Source: Kitagawia praeruptora
Lineage: Eukaryota; Streptophyta; Magnoliopsida; Apiales; Apiaceae
Reading direction: 5' to 3'
NCBI GenBank assembly: GCA_037693485.1
Contig: CM075345.1
Span: 81,474,001-81,538,000 of the forward strand
Length of the DNA stretch: 64,000 bases
Shown here: piece by piece, positions 10,251 to 20,810 of the stretch
Position numbering within the stretch: the first letter of the stretch is position 1
How the letters are laid out: each line of letters begins with the position of its first letter
The notes under the pieces: model-generated
Database searches by the model: none
Told to the model about the DNA's origin: nothing
What the model saw: only the letters and a program-made list of their open reading frames with translations
Program-made: the position numbers and the translations under genes

Positions 10251-10464
10251 ATCGGGTTTTTTTCGGGTTTCGGGTTTGGATCGGGTTTATGGATTTCGGG
10301 TTTGGATCGGGTTGGATATGGCTAATATCCAAATCCAAATCCAAACTCTTTCGGGTTTAAAAATCAAATCCAAATCCAAAAAATCGGGTTCGGTAAGATC
10401 CAATCGGGTCGAATTGGATCGGGTATCCATCGGATCGGTTTTTTTTGCCATCCCTAACGATAGT

Positions 10465-11170
10465 CACCATACCTTTACTTATTCATGCGTGCTTGCATGC
10501 ATTTATAATGGCTATATAGGGGTGTTTGTGGATGCCTTTTTTTTTAAAAAAAAAATGACTTACTTCAATAAAGAAGCTTCAAGTTTTTCTTTTTTGAAAA
10601 AAAATAATTTTTTTTTACAACTTATGAAATCTCAAACATATATTAAATACATTCATAAATTTTTTTTATCAAAATATGAAATTTTTACCCGAAAATAAGT
10701 TCACAAGAACTTATTTAAAGTTAAGGCAAACACCACCATAATGCATATACTTGTCATTAGCATATTTTTGCATATTTTTATTACCTATTTGTTACTTGAA
10801 CTCGTATTTTAATAAATTATTTTGTTGCATTTCAGAAAATTCAAGAAAAAGAAAAGAAATTGCAAAATAAGGAAATAAAAAGCAAGGAAGGGCAAAAGAG
10901 GAAGAAAAAGAACTAAAATGAAATAAGGAAAAAAGAATTAGGAGCTTGGAGCAAAAGGAATATTTCAAGACAAGTAAAAGGTGGAGATAATCTCAACACA
11001 CTAGATAAGTGTATGGCCAAGATCAACTCAACACTTGGATGATACAATTTTAAGGATTTCTCCACCACACTCCACATGTATATGGTGAAGATGAACACAC
11101 CCCTTACCCCTAATTCTCATCTTACAAATACCCACCTACCCCCTTGTAATCAAAAACCTAGATTTTAGTA
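10465..11170. other. unassigned AT-rich DNA
   Basis: No gene is supported. There are poly-T and poly-A runs near 10539-10615 and a purine-rich block near 10835-10920. The block 11100-11610 around the Stowaway MITE could be old LTR DNA, but I find no partner repeat in the window. Confidence 0.4.
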
Positions 11171-11426
11171 CTCCCTCCGTCCTTTTGATTTGTTATCATT
11201 TCAAAATAGGATGTTTGACACGCATTTTAAGGTGGATTTTAAGAATAGTTCCATAACTTATTTTTTAAATTTTCTTTTTTTGTATAAAAATAGAACAATC
11301 CTATTTTTATACAAAAAAAAAAGAAAATTTAAATAATAAGTTATCGAACTATCCTTAAAATCCATTTCAAAATGCGTGCCAGAAAGTGACAAAAAAAGTG
11401 ATAACAAATCAAAAGGACGGAGGGAG
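11171..11426. mobile_element. Stowaway MITE (256 bp, foldback)
   Basis: The ends are CTCCCTCCGTCC... and ...GGACGGAGGGAG with TA on both sides (11169-11170 and 11427-11428), the signature of plant Tc1/mariner-type Stowaway MITEs. The two arms pair over most of the element, including TTTTTTGTATAAAAATAG at the centre, so a transcript would fold into one long hairpin. Confidence 0.95.
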
Positions 11427-12595
11427 TATAGTTTTAGTATAGTGTAAATTTCATTCTTTTTTCTTTTCTATTTAAATTTTGTGAACACTTTCTTTTTATT
11501 AATGCAATTTCAAGTTTCCTTTATTTTCTCGTCTTGCTCTCTCGTTTATGTTGTCTCGCTTTCGTTATTTTCGTAAATCCGATTAGTGGACAAAATAGAG
11601 AAATGCTAACTGTACCAGTCCGACTTTTCGGACTATTATCAATCAATCAAATTATCGAACAAAATTTAAATTCCTTAAACTCATAAAACGAAATCCCAAA
11701 ATATCGTAAATATATTCTAAAATCCAGAAATGATACTACATAAAATAATCAAATGTAAAACCAAAATCCATAGAGACGCGGCTCCAAAAATCTAAACAGC
11801 TAACAACAAGAACATTATTAGGGACATAAGTTCCACTTTATTCCAATCAACTGCAATACCAGCGCTAGTACCTGAAAATTCACAAATAATGAACTACACA
11901 GCCCAGCAAGATAACTAATCGAACTAACCAGTGGATCAAGTAAGTTTCACAAAATATTTTACAAAATTTTCATAAATCAAAGTTCACAATTTCATAGTTC
12001 GTAAATCATATTTCCAGAATCAAAACTCAAAACCGTATAATAAATTCCACAGTTCGCTAAGGTCACAAATACTTGGTGACACAGTATCATAGATTCATTG
12101 GTGTCAATAATGCGCCCCTTAGTAAGGTATCATAAAGTGTGCGCTCCCGAAGGCATCATATATAAAAAACACGTCCTAGTAAGGTATCATAGGCTAGTTC
12201 CAGAACTATACCCAATTACTAACGGATTCATAAGTCATAGGTAACTGGGAATTCTTATATCTAAAAATCATACTCGATCCAAATTTTCGTAACAAAAATA
12301 TAATAAATATAAAACATTTAAAAACATTTCAAATATTAAAATATATTAAAAATATACCGGAAAGCACGAAAAGTTAACTTACCTTAATCACGATAACCAG
12401 TCAAATACGTAGCACGAGTTAATCCTAAAAATATTTAAAAACAATAAACATCAAAATTAATCCTGGTCCAGACCTGAACTTTAGATGGACACAGCAGAAA
12501 CATAACCATGATTCATGTATATGTACCAACAATCAATGCACATGACTACCTTAATAGCCTATAGTTAATATCATACTCCTGGACATGAAATCTAC

Positions 12596-14966
12596 TAGGG
12601 CTGTTCACGAACCGAGCCGAACGAGCTTTTCATCGAATCGAGCCGAGCTTTGTCCGAAACGAACCGAGCCAAGCTTTGACCGAGCTCGAGCCGCACGCGA
12701 GCTGTTCACGAACAACTCGAGCCGATCTCGAGCTCAAGCCGATCTCGAGCTGTTCACGAACGATTCTGAGTTCTGGAGATCCATATAGATGTCAAGATAT
12801 ATATAATTTAATAATATTACCAAATTTTAAAAAATAAAAAATTAATTTGGCTGGAGATCTTAGTAGATCACTATTATTTTGACTAGTACTAGTAACTAGT
12901 GTTTTGTCACGGATTGTTGTTTCCATTTTTTGAAAATTATTTCTCGACGATCCAACTGTACGGATGTCAATATACATCTAATTTAATGATATTCCCAAAT
13001 TTTAAAAAAATTAAAAATTAATTGGGTTGGAGATCTTAGTAGATCACTACTATTCCGACTAGAACTAGTAACTAGTGCTTATTCACATATTGTTGTTTCT
13101 ATTTTATAAAAATTATTTCTTGACCATCCAACCGCACGGATGTCAATATATATCTAATTTAATGATATTCCCAAATTTTAAAAAAATAAAAAATTAATTT
13201 GGTTGGAGATCTTAGTAGATCACTACTATTCCGACTAGAACTAGTAACTAGTGCTTATTCACATATTGTTGTTTCTATTTTATAAAAATTATTTCTCGAC
13301 GATCCAACCTTACGGATGTCAATATATATCTAATTTAATGATATTACCAAATTTTAAAAAAATAAAAAATTAATTTGGTTGGAGATCTTAGTAGATCACT
13401 ACTATTCCGACTAGAACTAGTAACTAGTGCTTATTCACATATTGTTGTTTCTATTTTTTAAAAATTATTTCTCGACGATCCAACCGTACGGATGTCGATA
13501 TATATTTAATTTAATGATATTCCCAAATTTTAAAAAAATAAAAATTAATTTGGTTGGAGATCTTAGTAGATCACTACTATTCCGACTAGAACTAGTAACT
13601 AGTGCTTATTCACATATTGTTGTTTTTATTTTTTAAAAATTATTTCTCGACCATCCAACCACACGGATGTCAATATATATCTAATTTAATGATATTCCCA
13701 AATTTTAAAAAAATAAAAAATTAATTTGGTTGAAGATCTTAGTAGATCACTAATATTCCGACTAGAACTAGTAAATAGTGCTTATTCACATATTGTTGTT
13801 TCTATTTTATAAAAATTATTTCTCGACGATCCAACTGTACGGATGTAAATATATATCTAATTTAATGATATTCCCAAATTTTAAAAAAATAAAAAATTAA
13901 TTTGGTTGGAGATCTTAGTAGATCACTACTATTCCGACTAGAACCAGTAACTAGTACTTATTCACATATTGTTGTTTCTATTTTTTTAAAATTATTTCTC
14001 GACGATCCAACCGTACGGATGTCAATATATATCTAATTTAATGATATTCCCAAATTTTAAAAAACTAAAAAATTAATTTGGTTGAAGATCTTAGTAGATC
14101 ACTACTATTCCGACTAGAACTAGTAACTAGTGCTTATTCACATATTGTTGTTTTTATTTTTTAAAAGTTATTTCTCGACCATCCAACCGCGCGGATGTCA
14201 ATATATATTTAATTTAATGATATTCCCAAATTTTAAAAAAATAAAAAATTAATTTGGTTGGAGATCTTAGTAGATCACTACTATTCCGACTAGAACTAGT
14301 AAATAGTGCTTATTCACATATTGTTGTTTCTATTTTATAAAAATTATTTATCGACGATCCAACCGTACGGATGTCAATATATATCTAATTTAATGATATT
14401 CCCAAATTTTAAAAAAATAAAAAATTAATTTGGTTGGAGATCTTAGTAGATCACTACTATTCCGACTAGAACACTAACTAGTGCTTATTTACATATTGTT
14501 GTTTCTATTTTATAAAAATTATTTCTCGACGATCCAACCGTACGGGTGTCAATATATATTTATTTTAATGATATTCACAAATTTTAAAAAAATAAAAAAT
14601 TAATTTGGTCAGAGATCTTAGTAAATCGCTACTATTTTGACTAGTACTAGTAACTAGTGCTTCAAAATATATGTAATTTAATTATATTCCCAAATTTTAC
14701 GAAAATAATAATTATTTTATAATATTCTCAAAATATCTCAAATAATATAAAAATATTTTGATAAATTTTAATTATTTTTGAGCTTTATCGAGCCGAGCCC
14801 GAGCCGAACGAGTTCGAGTCGATCTCGAGCCGAGCTCGAGCTCGTTTTCTTAACGAACACTTTTTCCGAGTTCGAGCTCGAGACCTTAACGAACCGAGCC
14901 GAGTCGAGTCCTTAACGAGCCGAGCTCGAATTTGTTCACGAACAGCTCTGTTCGTGAACAGCTCTA
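12596..14966. mobile_element. hAT-type element carrying a 176-bp tandem array
   Basis: The left end TAGGGCTGTTCACGAACCGAGC and the reverse of the right end TAGAGCTGTTCACGAACAGAGC are inverted repeats. The flanks are a perfect 8-bp duplication AAATCTAC (12588-12595 and 14967-14974). The other LTR shows the empty site at about 26157 (GAAATCTACATCTAATATAC), which proves the insertion. The subterminal regions are rich in CGAGCCGAGC / GCTCGAGCTC motifs. There is no transposase; the middle is a satellite-like array. Confidence 0.95.
12787..14665. repeat. 176-bp tandem repeat, about 10.5 copies
   Basis: The marker CGGATGTCAATATAT recurs at 12961, 13137, 13313, 13489, 13664, 13840, 14016, 14192, 14368 and 14543, giving a period of 176 bp (175 twice). 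Each unit holds TTAATTTGGTTGGAGATCTT and AACTAGTAACTAGTGCTTAT. Central units are very similar; the first and last are more diverged, as in arrays homogenised from the inside. No coding potential. Confidence 0.97.
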
Positions 14967-15266
14967 AAATCTACATCTAATATACATGTACCGATTTTCT
15001 TTTTCTTTTTTTTTTTTTACATATAAGTCAAACCTAGAACTTCTAAATCATGTACCATGTTAACTAGCTACCAACTTGTCACAAACCTGGACAAAACACT
15101 CACGCAGCACGAGTTAATCCTAAAAATACGTAGCACGAGTTAATCCTAAAAATATTTAAAAACAATAAACATCAATATTAATCCTAGTCCAGACCTGAAC
15201 TTTAAATGGACACAGCAGAAACATAACCATGATTCATATATATGTACCAACAATCAATGCACATAA

Positions 15267-15660
15267 TAGCATCTTCAACCATAGACCCCTTAGCTAAAAG
15301 TGTGTCAAACATGTCTTAAATAAAAATTATAGATATTATGTAAAAAAAAATCATCTCCAACGAGATATTACTGTTATCTAAAATTTTAGATAATCCTCTA
15401 AAATCCTATCATATTAGCTATATTTGTCGAAACTCTAGATACCTATAGTAAAACTCCACATCATCAATATTACCATATTAAAATAATACATTTTATTTTT
15501 AACAATTTGAAATAATAATAACTTGTTATTTTTAAAATATGACTAATCATTATAGGCAACTCCATTGGAGTACAACAACTTACAGATTAAATAAATTTAC
15601 ATAATCACTATTTTATATCATTTCAGCCACCCATTTTAATTAATACCATTGGAGATGCTC
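15267..15660. mobile_element. Harbinger/Tourist-like MITE in the left LTR
   Basis: The ends are TAGCATCTTCAACC... and ...CCATTGGAGATGCTC with flanking TAA and TAC, close to the 3-bp TAA duplication of PIF/Harbinger MITEs. The same MITE sits at the same place in the other LTR (25720-26111). The first copy of the duplicated LTR block (about 12541) lacks it and reads CACATGACTACC. Confidence 0.82.
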
Positions 15661-16180
15661 TACCTACCTTAATAGCATATAGTTAATATCATACTCCTGG
15701 ACATGAAATCTACATCTAATATACATGTACCGATTTTCTTTTTCTTTTTTTTATACATATAAGTCAAACCTAGAACTTCTAGTTCATGTACCATGTTAAC
15801 TAGCTACCAACTTGTCACAAACCTGGACAAAACACTCACGCACCCATCCATTAATAAATAAGAAACATTTTATCACAAAAACTTCTTTTAAGAAAAATAA
15901 TTTAAACAATCTATAAATTACATATATAATACGATTTATGTAATGTCACATATATAAACTCATATATCAACCATGTTCATAATGAATATTTAAAACTGAT
16001 TTCCTTAAACACTATTAAAAGAATATAAAATTTAACAAAATACTTTTGAATGGACTCGGTTTTTGACCACTACCTAGCGAGACATGCATGACATCAATTT
16101 ATATTTAACATCTACATTAATATCTCATAACATATGGACACAACATATAGAAAATGGACTCATAAGAAGCAAGACAATTA

Positions 16181-17019
16181 CAGTTAAACCTCTTTAAAGT
16201 AATACTGTTGGGACTGGGAAAAAATATTACTTTACCAAATTTATTACTTTATCGATATAATAATATTTTATTACTTTATTGATAAAGTAATATTTTATTA
16301 CTTTATTGAATTTTTATGTTTACATATTACAATACATTATGTTTAAAAGAAAAAAAATCACCTACAGATGAAGAAATCATTGAGTAGATAATATGAAGAA
16401 ATCATTGAGTGGATAATGAACACTGATCCTGAACCGGACGATAGCAATGTAATCCCAAGCGTGTCATCAAATGAAGCATTTCAAGCAATCAATACCTTGA
16501 ACAATTACTTGTTACAATACGAGCAAAACATACCAGAAGTTATTTATGTTTTACATAAAGTCAAGGATGAGAATAATTTTGGTTTTGGTGGAAAGAAGAA
16601 ACAATCTCCTATAGGTTCATATTATAAAAAAATTGAACTTTGTAGGTGAAGGGAGCCTAAAGTTAAATTTATAAGAATTCCCTAAAGTTGCCCATCAAAA
16701 TCAAGACATATCATCACAATCATTAATGCCCTGCAGGGCCCTTAAAAATAAAAAGTAGAAATAATTAAAATCACATTGTTTTAATGATTAACCTTAGGAA
16801 ATTCTCATAAAGTTAACTTTAGGAACTTTTTCTCTATATAATTCTGGAATTATTACTTTACATATTACTTGGGCCCTTAATGACTTTCGAATTTTTTATT
16901 ATCTTATGCTTTTAGCGAGAATATTACTTTACAACATTGGCCCAAGTTGGGACCGACGAAACTTATTACTTAAGCGAGATTATTACTTTATCGAACATTA
17001 CTTAATCGAGGTTTAACTG
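16181..17019. mobile_element. pogo-like (Emigrant/Lemi type) element
   Basis: The ends CAGTTAAACCTCTTTAAAGT and, inverted, CAGTTAAACCTCGATTAAGT are flanked by TA on both sides. The other LTR has the empty site AATTAGTACTC at about 26629. CAGTnAAACCTC termini with TA duplications are typical of plant pogo elements such as Emigrant. It keeps a fragment of transposase (16416-16649). Confidence 0.9.
16416..16649 (+). pseudogene. C-terminal fragment of a pogo-like transposase
   Basis: A 77-codon ORF inside the pogo-like element. SSNEAFQAINTLNNYLLQYE and KVKDENNFGFGGKKKQSPI look like the tail of plant Tigger/pogo DDE transposases, which end in a leucine-rich helix and a basic GGKKK segment. That match is from memory of the family, not from a search. 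The DDE catalytic core is absent, so it is a relic. Confidence 0.55.
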
Positions 17020-17520
17020 TAGTACTCACAGATCACCATACAGTTCCACAAATACGCACTAGTGCACCACAATATTAAATCATATAAATTAACCAATCAT
17101 ATTCGAACAACACAATAATATATTTTATGTACAGAGAAATGCATGAAAGAATGCAGTGCGTACCTCTCTAGCTCTTTGTTGTATTTGTGAATGAGAGACT
17201 CTTAATTAATTTATAACAATTAGGAGTAAGAGTTTGATTTGTTTTAAGAACCTAGTATTCTTATCCTTTCAAAATGTGATTCCCAAAACAACTACCACTT
17301 ATCCAAAAACAAGATATATACATCATGTAACTTAACTAATATATGGAAATAAAAATAAATAACACATATAATTAAGCATGCAAGTAAACGAAGTACCTAA
17401 TTTCAGAGAATAAAAGTATTACTTCTAAGTACAAGCTTGATTTAGAGCACTAGTTTACAAATAAAGTAAGTTTATTAATATAATATTATAATTTGACTTC
17501 TAAAATTATCCGGTATTACA

Positions 17521-17533
17521 TTCTACCCTCCTT
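17521..17533 (-). other. polypurine tract of the gag-only element
   Basis: On the minus strand AAGGAGGGTAGAA directly precedes TGTAATACC, the start of the left LTR. Confidence 0.85.
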
Positions 17534-17650
17534 AAAAAAAAATTGTCCCCAAATTTTAAAAAAAACAACACAAATATGCACATAATTTTCATAATTTCAT
17601 ATATAGCATCTCATTTCAAAATAAAACGGCATAACAAATAAATTTGTACC

Positions 17651-18629
17651 TTAATCCTGCTTTAGTTGGTGTTGATACACTCGTCTGTAGGTAGGTCCAA
17701 GAAGAGTTGTCAAAGTGCCCTTACTTGCATCATTCTTGTCTTTGGTCGAATCACGTGTCGGACATTCTGCAACTCGATGTCCCATCTCGCCACAACTATT
17801 CCATCGACAATCCTTATCCAAATGATTTCGACCACATCTAGAACACAGAAGTTTGTTCCCTGGAGTTCCCTTATTCGCATTTCCACCAAATCCTCGATTG
17901 CCGAACTTCTTTGCTGGCCCATTATCATTGAATCCACTTGCAGGCTCATTCCTCTTCTTACCATCTTCGTCTTTCTTCTTCTTTGCATCTACCAAACCCC
18001 TTTCAACCACAAGAGCCTTATTAAGAACTTGCTCGTACGTACCTAGCTCAAAATTGGCAACCGCATGCCTAATGTCAGTCCTAAGTCCCTCTTCTAGTCT
18101 TCAAGCACGACTTACTTCGTCCGCAACCAGAGTAGGAGCGTACTTAGAGAGTTCGAAAATTCTGCCTCATACTCTATCATTGTCTTGTCTCCTTGCTCAA
18201 GTCTGATAAAATCTCTCTCTTTTTGGACACGCACAGTTCTCGGAAAATACTTGTCAATCAATGCAGCCTTGAATCTTTCCCAGGTCATAGGGTCAGGATT
18301 TCCTTCGTTTCTTCTCTGCTCCATCAGCCACCAATCACAAGCACTGCCCTGCAACTGATACACAGCTAAAGTCACTTTTTGTGCATCATTACTTCCCATC
18401 AACTCAAATGCTTTTTCCATCTCTTGTGTCCATTTTTCGACAACAGCTGGATCCGTTGCACCATCAATAGGAGGATTTAATCGCTTAAACTCCGATACAA
18501 TGCTCCGTTGAGCCGGTTGCTGGTTTCCAACAAGTGTAGCTATGGTTTGCGCTAGCTGGTTAAACATATTACCCCATCATTGTTGTTGTTGCCGTTGTTG
18601 TGGTAATTCCCTCGACCTCGAGTGCTCAT
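17651..18629 (-). pseudogene. gag: gag (nucleocapsid/capsid) of the gag-only chromovirus, broken
   Basis: The minus-strand start is probably ATG at 18629 (MSTRGRGNYHNNG). The retrotransposon gag domain runs from SEFKRLNPP and VVEKWTQEMEKAFELMG to WERFKAALIDKYFP. A basic tail then leads to zinc-knuckle motifs (CSRCGRNHLDKDC, CGEMGHRVAECP), and the frame ends in TAG... at 17651. Lesions: a frameshift near 18575, a frameshift near 18165 (after YEAEF), and an in-frame TGA near 18105 where related gags have Arg (CGA to TGA, a CpG-type change). No protease follows. Confidence 0.88.
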
Positions 18630-18707
18630 GTTTCCTTACTTTCCTTCACAAATGAAATAAAACCTTTAGTTGCACAAAAAACGATCATATAGCACATAAA
18701 ATCAAAT

Positions 18708-18723
18708 AACAAAAAGAGTCACA
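18708..18723 (+). repeat. left target-site duplication of the LINE
   Basis: AACAAAAAGAGTCACA here is identical to 24603-24618. Confidence 0.92.
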
Positions 18724-18950
18724 TAACTCAAGTTGGGGAACCAAAAATGAGAGTCTTAGAGAGAGAAGCTCGTCCTTCTCACTAAAACCCTAGTTAGCCG
18801 CCACTTATTATTGCCCAGATCTAATCTCTTACACACATTCTCCAGCACTAAAGACTATATTCCCATCATTTAATCCACTTTCTCTTCTTCCCTTAACCTA
18901 AACACCATATTTCTTATACATATAGTATTAGTATTTTCGTGTAGTGTTCC

Positions 18951-20798
18951 ATGGTGAGTCAAGACTCTAACTGTGATTCTGAGTCTGGGCTACCAGGGTA
19001 TATGCAGGACATGGATGATGATAAGTTTCAGGAGATGCTTGCTCGAAGAGAGGTTGAGGTCTTTCCGATCCTGACAACGGTGGAGATGGCGAACCCTGGT
19101 TCCTCGGGAGGAAAGGGTATTGGAACAGCAAAGGAATCTTTCAGGTGAGGAGGAGGTGTATCACGAAAACGTGAGAGATGCAATGGAGAGAGATGCTATT
19201 AGTCGTGTGGCCAAGGCTGTATCTGCTACTAACAAGAATGATAGGGATGAGCTCATTAAGCTCAAACTGAAAATGATGGAGGTCTGTAGTTATCTTGAAG
19301 CGAATGGGCTTTCACTGGCAAACATGGAGAGGGGAAACCTTAAGGCGCAGGCGGACTTTAATGTGGGTTTGTCTACCCCCTTTAAGGTAATCACTGGTAG
19401 AGATGAGTTTGGGTTACCTATTTTCTCATCTCATAAGGGAGATGGGAAGAGTGAGGGGGCTGATAAAACTACATCTGTTTTAAAGAACTCAGGAGGAGAG
19501 AAGGGTGAGGGGGCTGGACTTAATACTCCTTCCGTAAAGAGTATTCTCAAAAACAAAAATATCAATCAGTCGAAAGGCGAATCTTCAGGGGTGGAAAAAG
19601 ATTCCAAGGAGGGGTTGTCCCAAGGGGGTAAGGTGGATGCTGTTCCCACAGGGGAGAAAAAATTCTGGTCTTCGGTGCTTAAGTCCTCTCCAGGGCCAGC
19701 AAAGGGAGTAGTATATGATTATGTTCCTCCTCCGGAAGGTTCTAAGATGGTAGAACTCCCCCAAGAGGTGTTGCAGAAAGGGGTTGATAAGTTCAGATTT
19801 TGTGTAGTTGGCAAATTTACAAAAGCGCATGTGGCTTTTAGAAGGGTTAAAGAAATAGCTCAGTTAATTTGGAAAAGGGGCCTCATTTCTGTCTCACAAC
19901 TGAATGAGGCAACCTATGTGTTTAAATTTATATCGATGAACGACAAAAATGCAGTCCTTTCAAAAGGCACATGGTATTTTGACCAGAGGCCTATGGTGGT
20001 CGCGGATTGGGGATGCTCAGTGGGTGTTACGCCTATCTCCTTTATGCCACTTTGGGTCAAGTTTAGCAACTTGCCTGATTGTTATTGGACCCAAGAGGGG
20101 CTGAGCCGTGTGGCTAGTGCTATTGGAGTTCCGTTGGGAGCAGACTCACTCACTTCGCGCAGCTTGAGATTTTGCCCTTTGCCAAGATGTGTGTTCAATA
20201 TAAAATTGGTGACCCGTTACCTTCCTCTATCCCTGTTGTTGACATTGACAAATCTATAGTAGAGGTCAAGATTGCTTATCTTAACAAGCCATTGTTGTGT
20301 TCCCACTGTAATTCTCTGGGGCATTTGATCAATGTTTGCCCTTTGGCAGTCAGTGACTGGACTCGTAGGCCTCGGGCTGGAGAGAGTGGGGAACCTAGTC
20401 ACAAGGGGGAGAATCATAATGTGGATGATAAGGATCCTCAAACCAAACGCGAAGGTAAGGAAGTAGCAGGGGAGAAGGTTGAGGTTGGGGATACAACTCA
20501 GGAGCATACTTTGTCTACCCCTACTGAGAAGAAAACTGCGGAGGAGAGCAAAGCAGAGAGTAGTTTGATGGGAGTGATTAATGTAGAGAAAGAGGGTTGG
20601 ACTGAGGTCAAGAACAAGAGGAAACCAATCGCTTCTCCCAGTCTTTCTGCTGGAACCCCCTCTCCCCAGGGATTCAAGAATGTTGTGTGTGATGAGGTTG
20701 ATCGTAAACAGAGCAGTAAACAGAGCAGTAAAAAAGCAATATCAAAGGGGATCAAACGTGCGAAGTGGGGGTCTGGGGGCCCTCCTTCGAAGTCTTAA
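18951..20798 (+). pseudogene. LINE ORF1: DUF4283 and CCHC zinc knuckle, two frameshifts
   Basis: ORF1 starts at ATG 18951 (MVSQDSNCDSESG). It changes frame between about 19080 and 19148, runs to about 20165, changes frame again near 20165-20190, and ends at TAA 20798. The middle frame holds a DUF4283-like domain (FCVVGKFTKAHVAFRRVKEI through RPMVVADWGCSVG and PLWVKFSNLPDCYW). The last frame holds a CCHC knuckle (CSHCNSLGHLINVC) and a basic Lys/Ser-rich tail. This layout is the standard RNA-binding ORF1 of plant L1 elements. It ends 12 bp before ORF2. Confidence 0.88.
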
Positions 20799-20810
20799 CT
20801 CAGTTTTCCA

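Larger units (their letters stand above)
7583..10456. mobile_element. hAT-type non-autonomous element (2.87 kb)
   Basis: The termini are TAGGGATGGCAAC... and ...TTGCCATCCCTA (inverted, at least 12 bp). Both sides carry the 8-bp duplication ACGATAGT (7575-7582 and 10457-10464), the hAT size. The subterminal regions are dense in CGGGTTTGGATC / GATCCAAACCCG, as expected for transposase-binding repeats. No transposase ORF is visible; short ORFs in the ends simply translate these repeats. The middle (about 7980-8900) is ordinary AT-rich DNA of unknown origin. A second member of the same family is nested at 8912-9608. Confidence 0.88.
11611..17520 (-). repeat. 3' LTR of the gag-only element (swollen by insertions)
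   Basis: It pairs with the 2.34-kb LTR at 24782-27124. The extra 3.6 kb is explained by a hAT (12596-14966), a pogo-like element (16181-17019) and an internal duplication of about 315 bp (about 12411-15106 against 15107-15842, not counting insertions). Confidence 0.88.

Noticed and set aside
12787..14665. Idea that the 176-bp array is a local centromere
   Set aside because: Only about ten units and bounded exactly by hAT ends with a TSD. It is a passenger array, although relatives elsewhere could be satellites.
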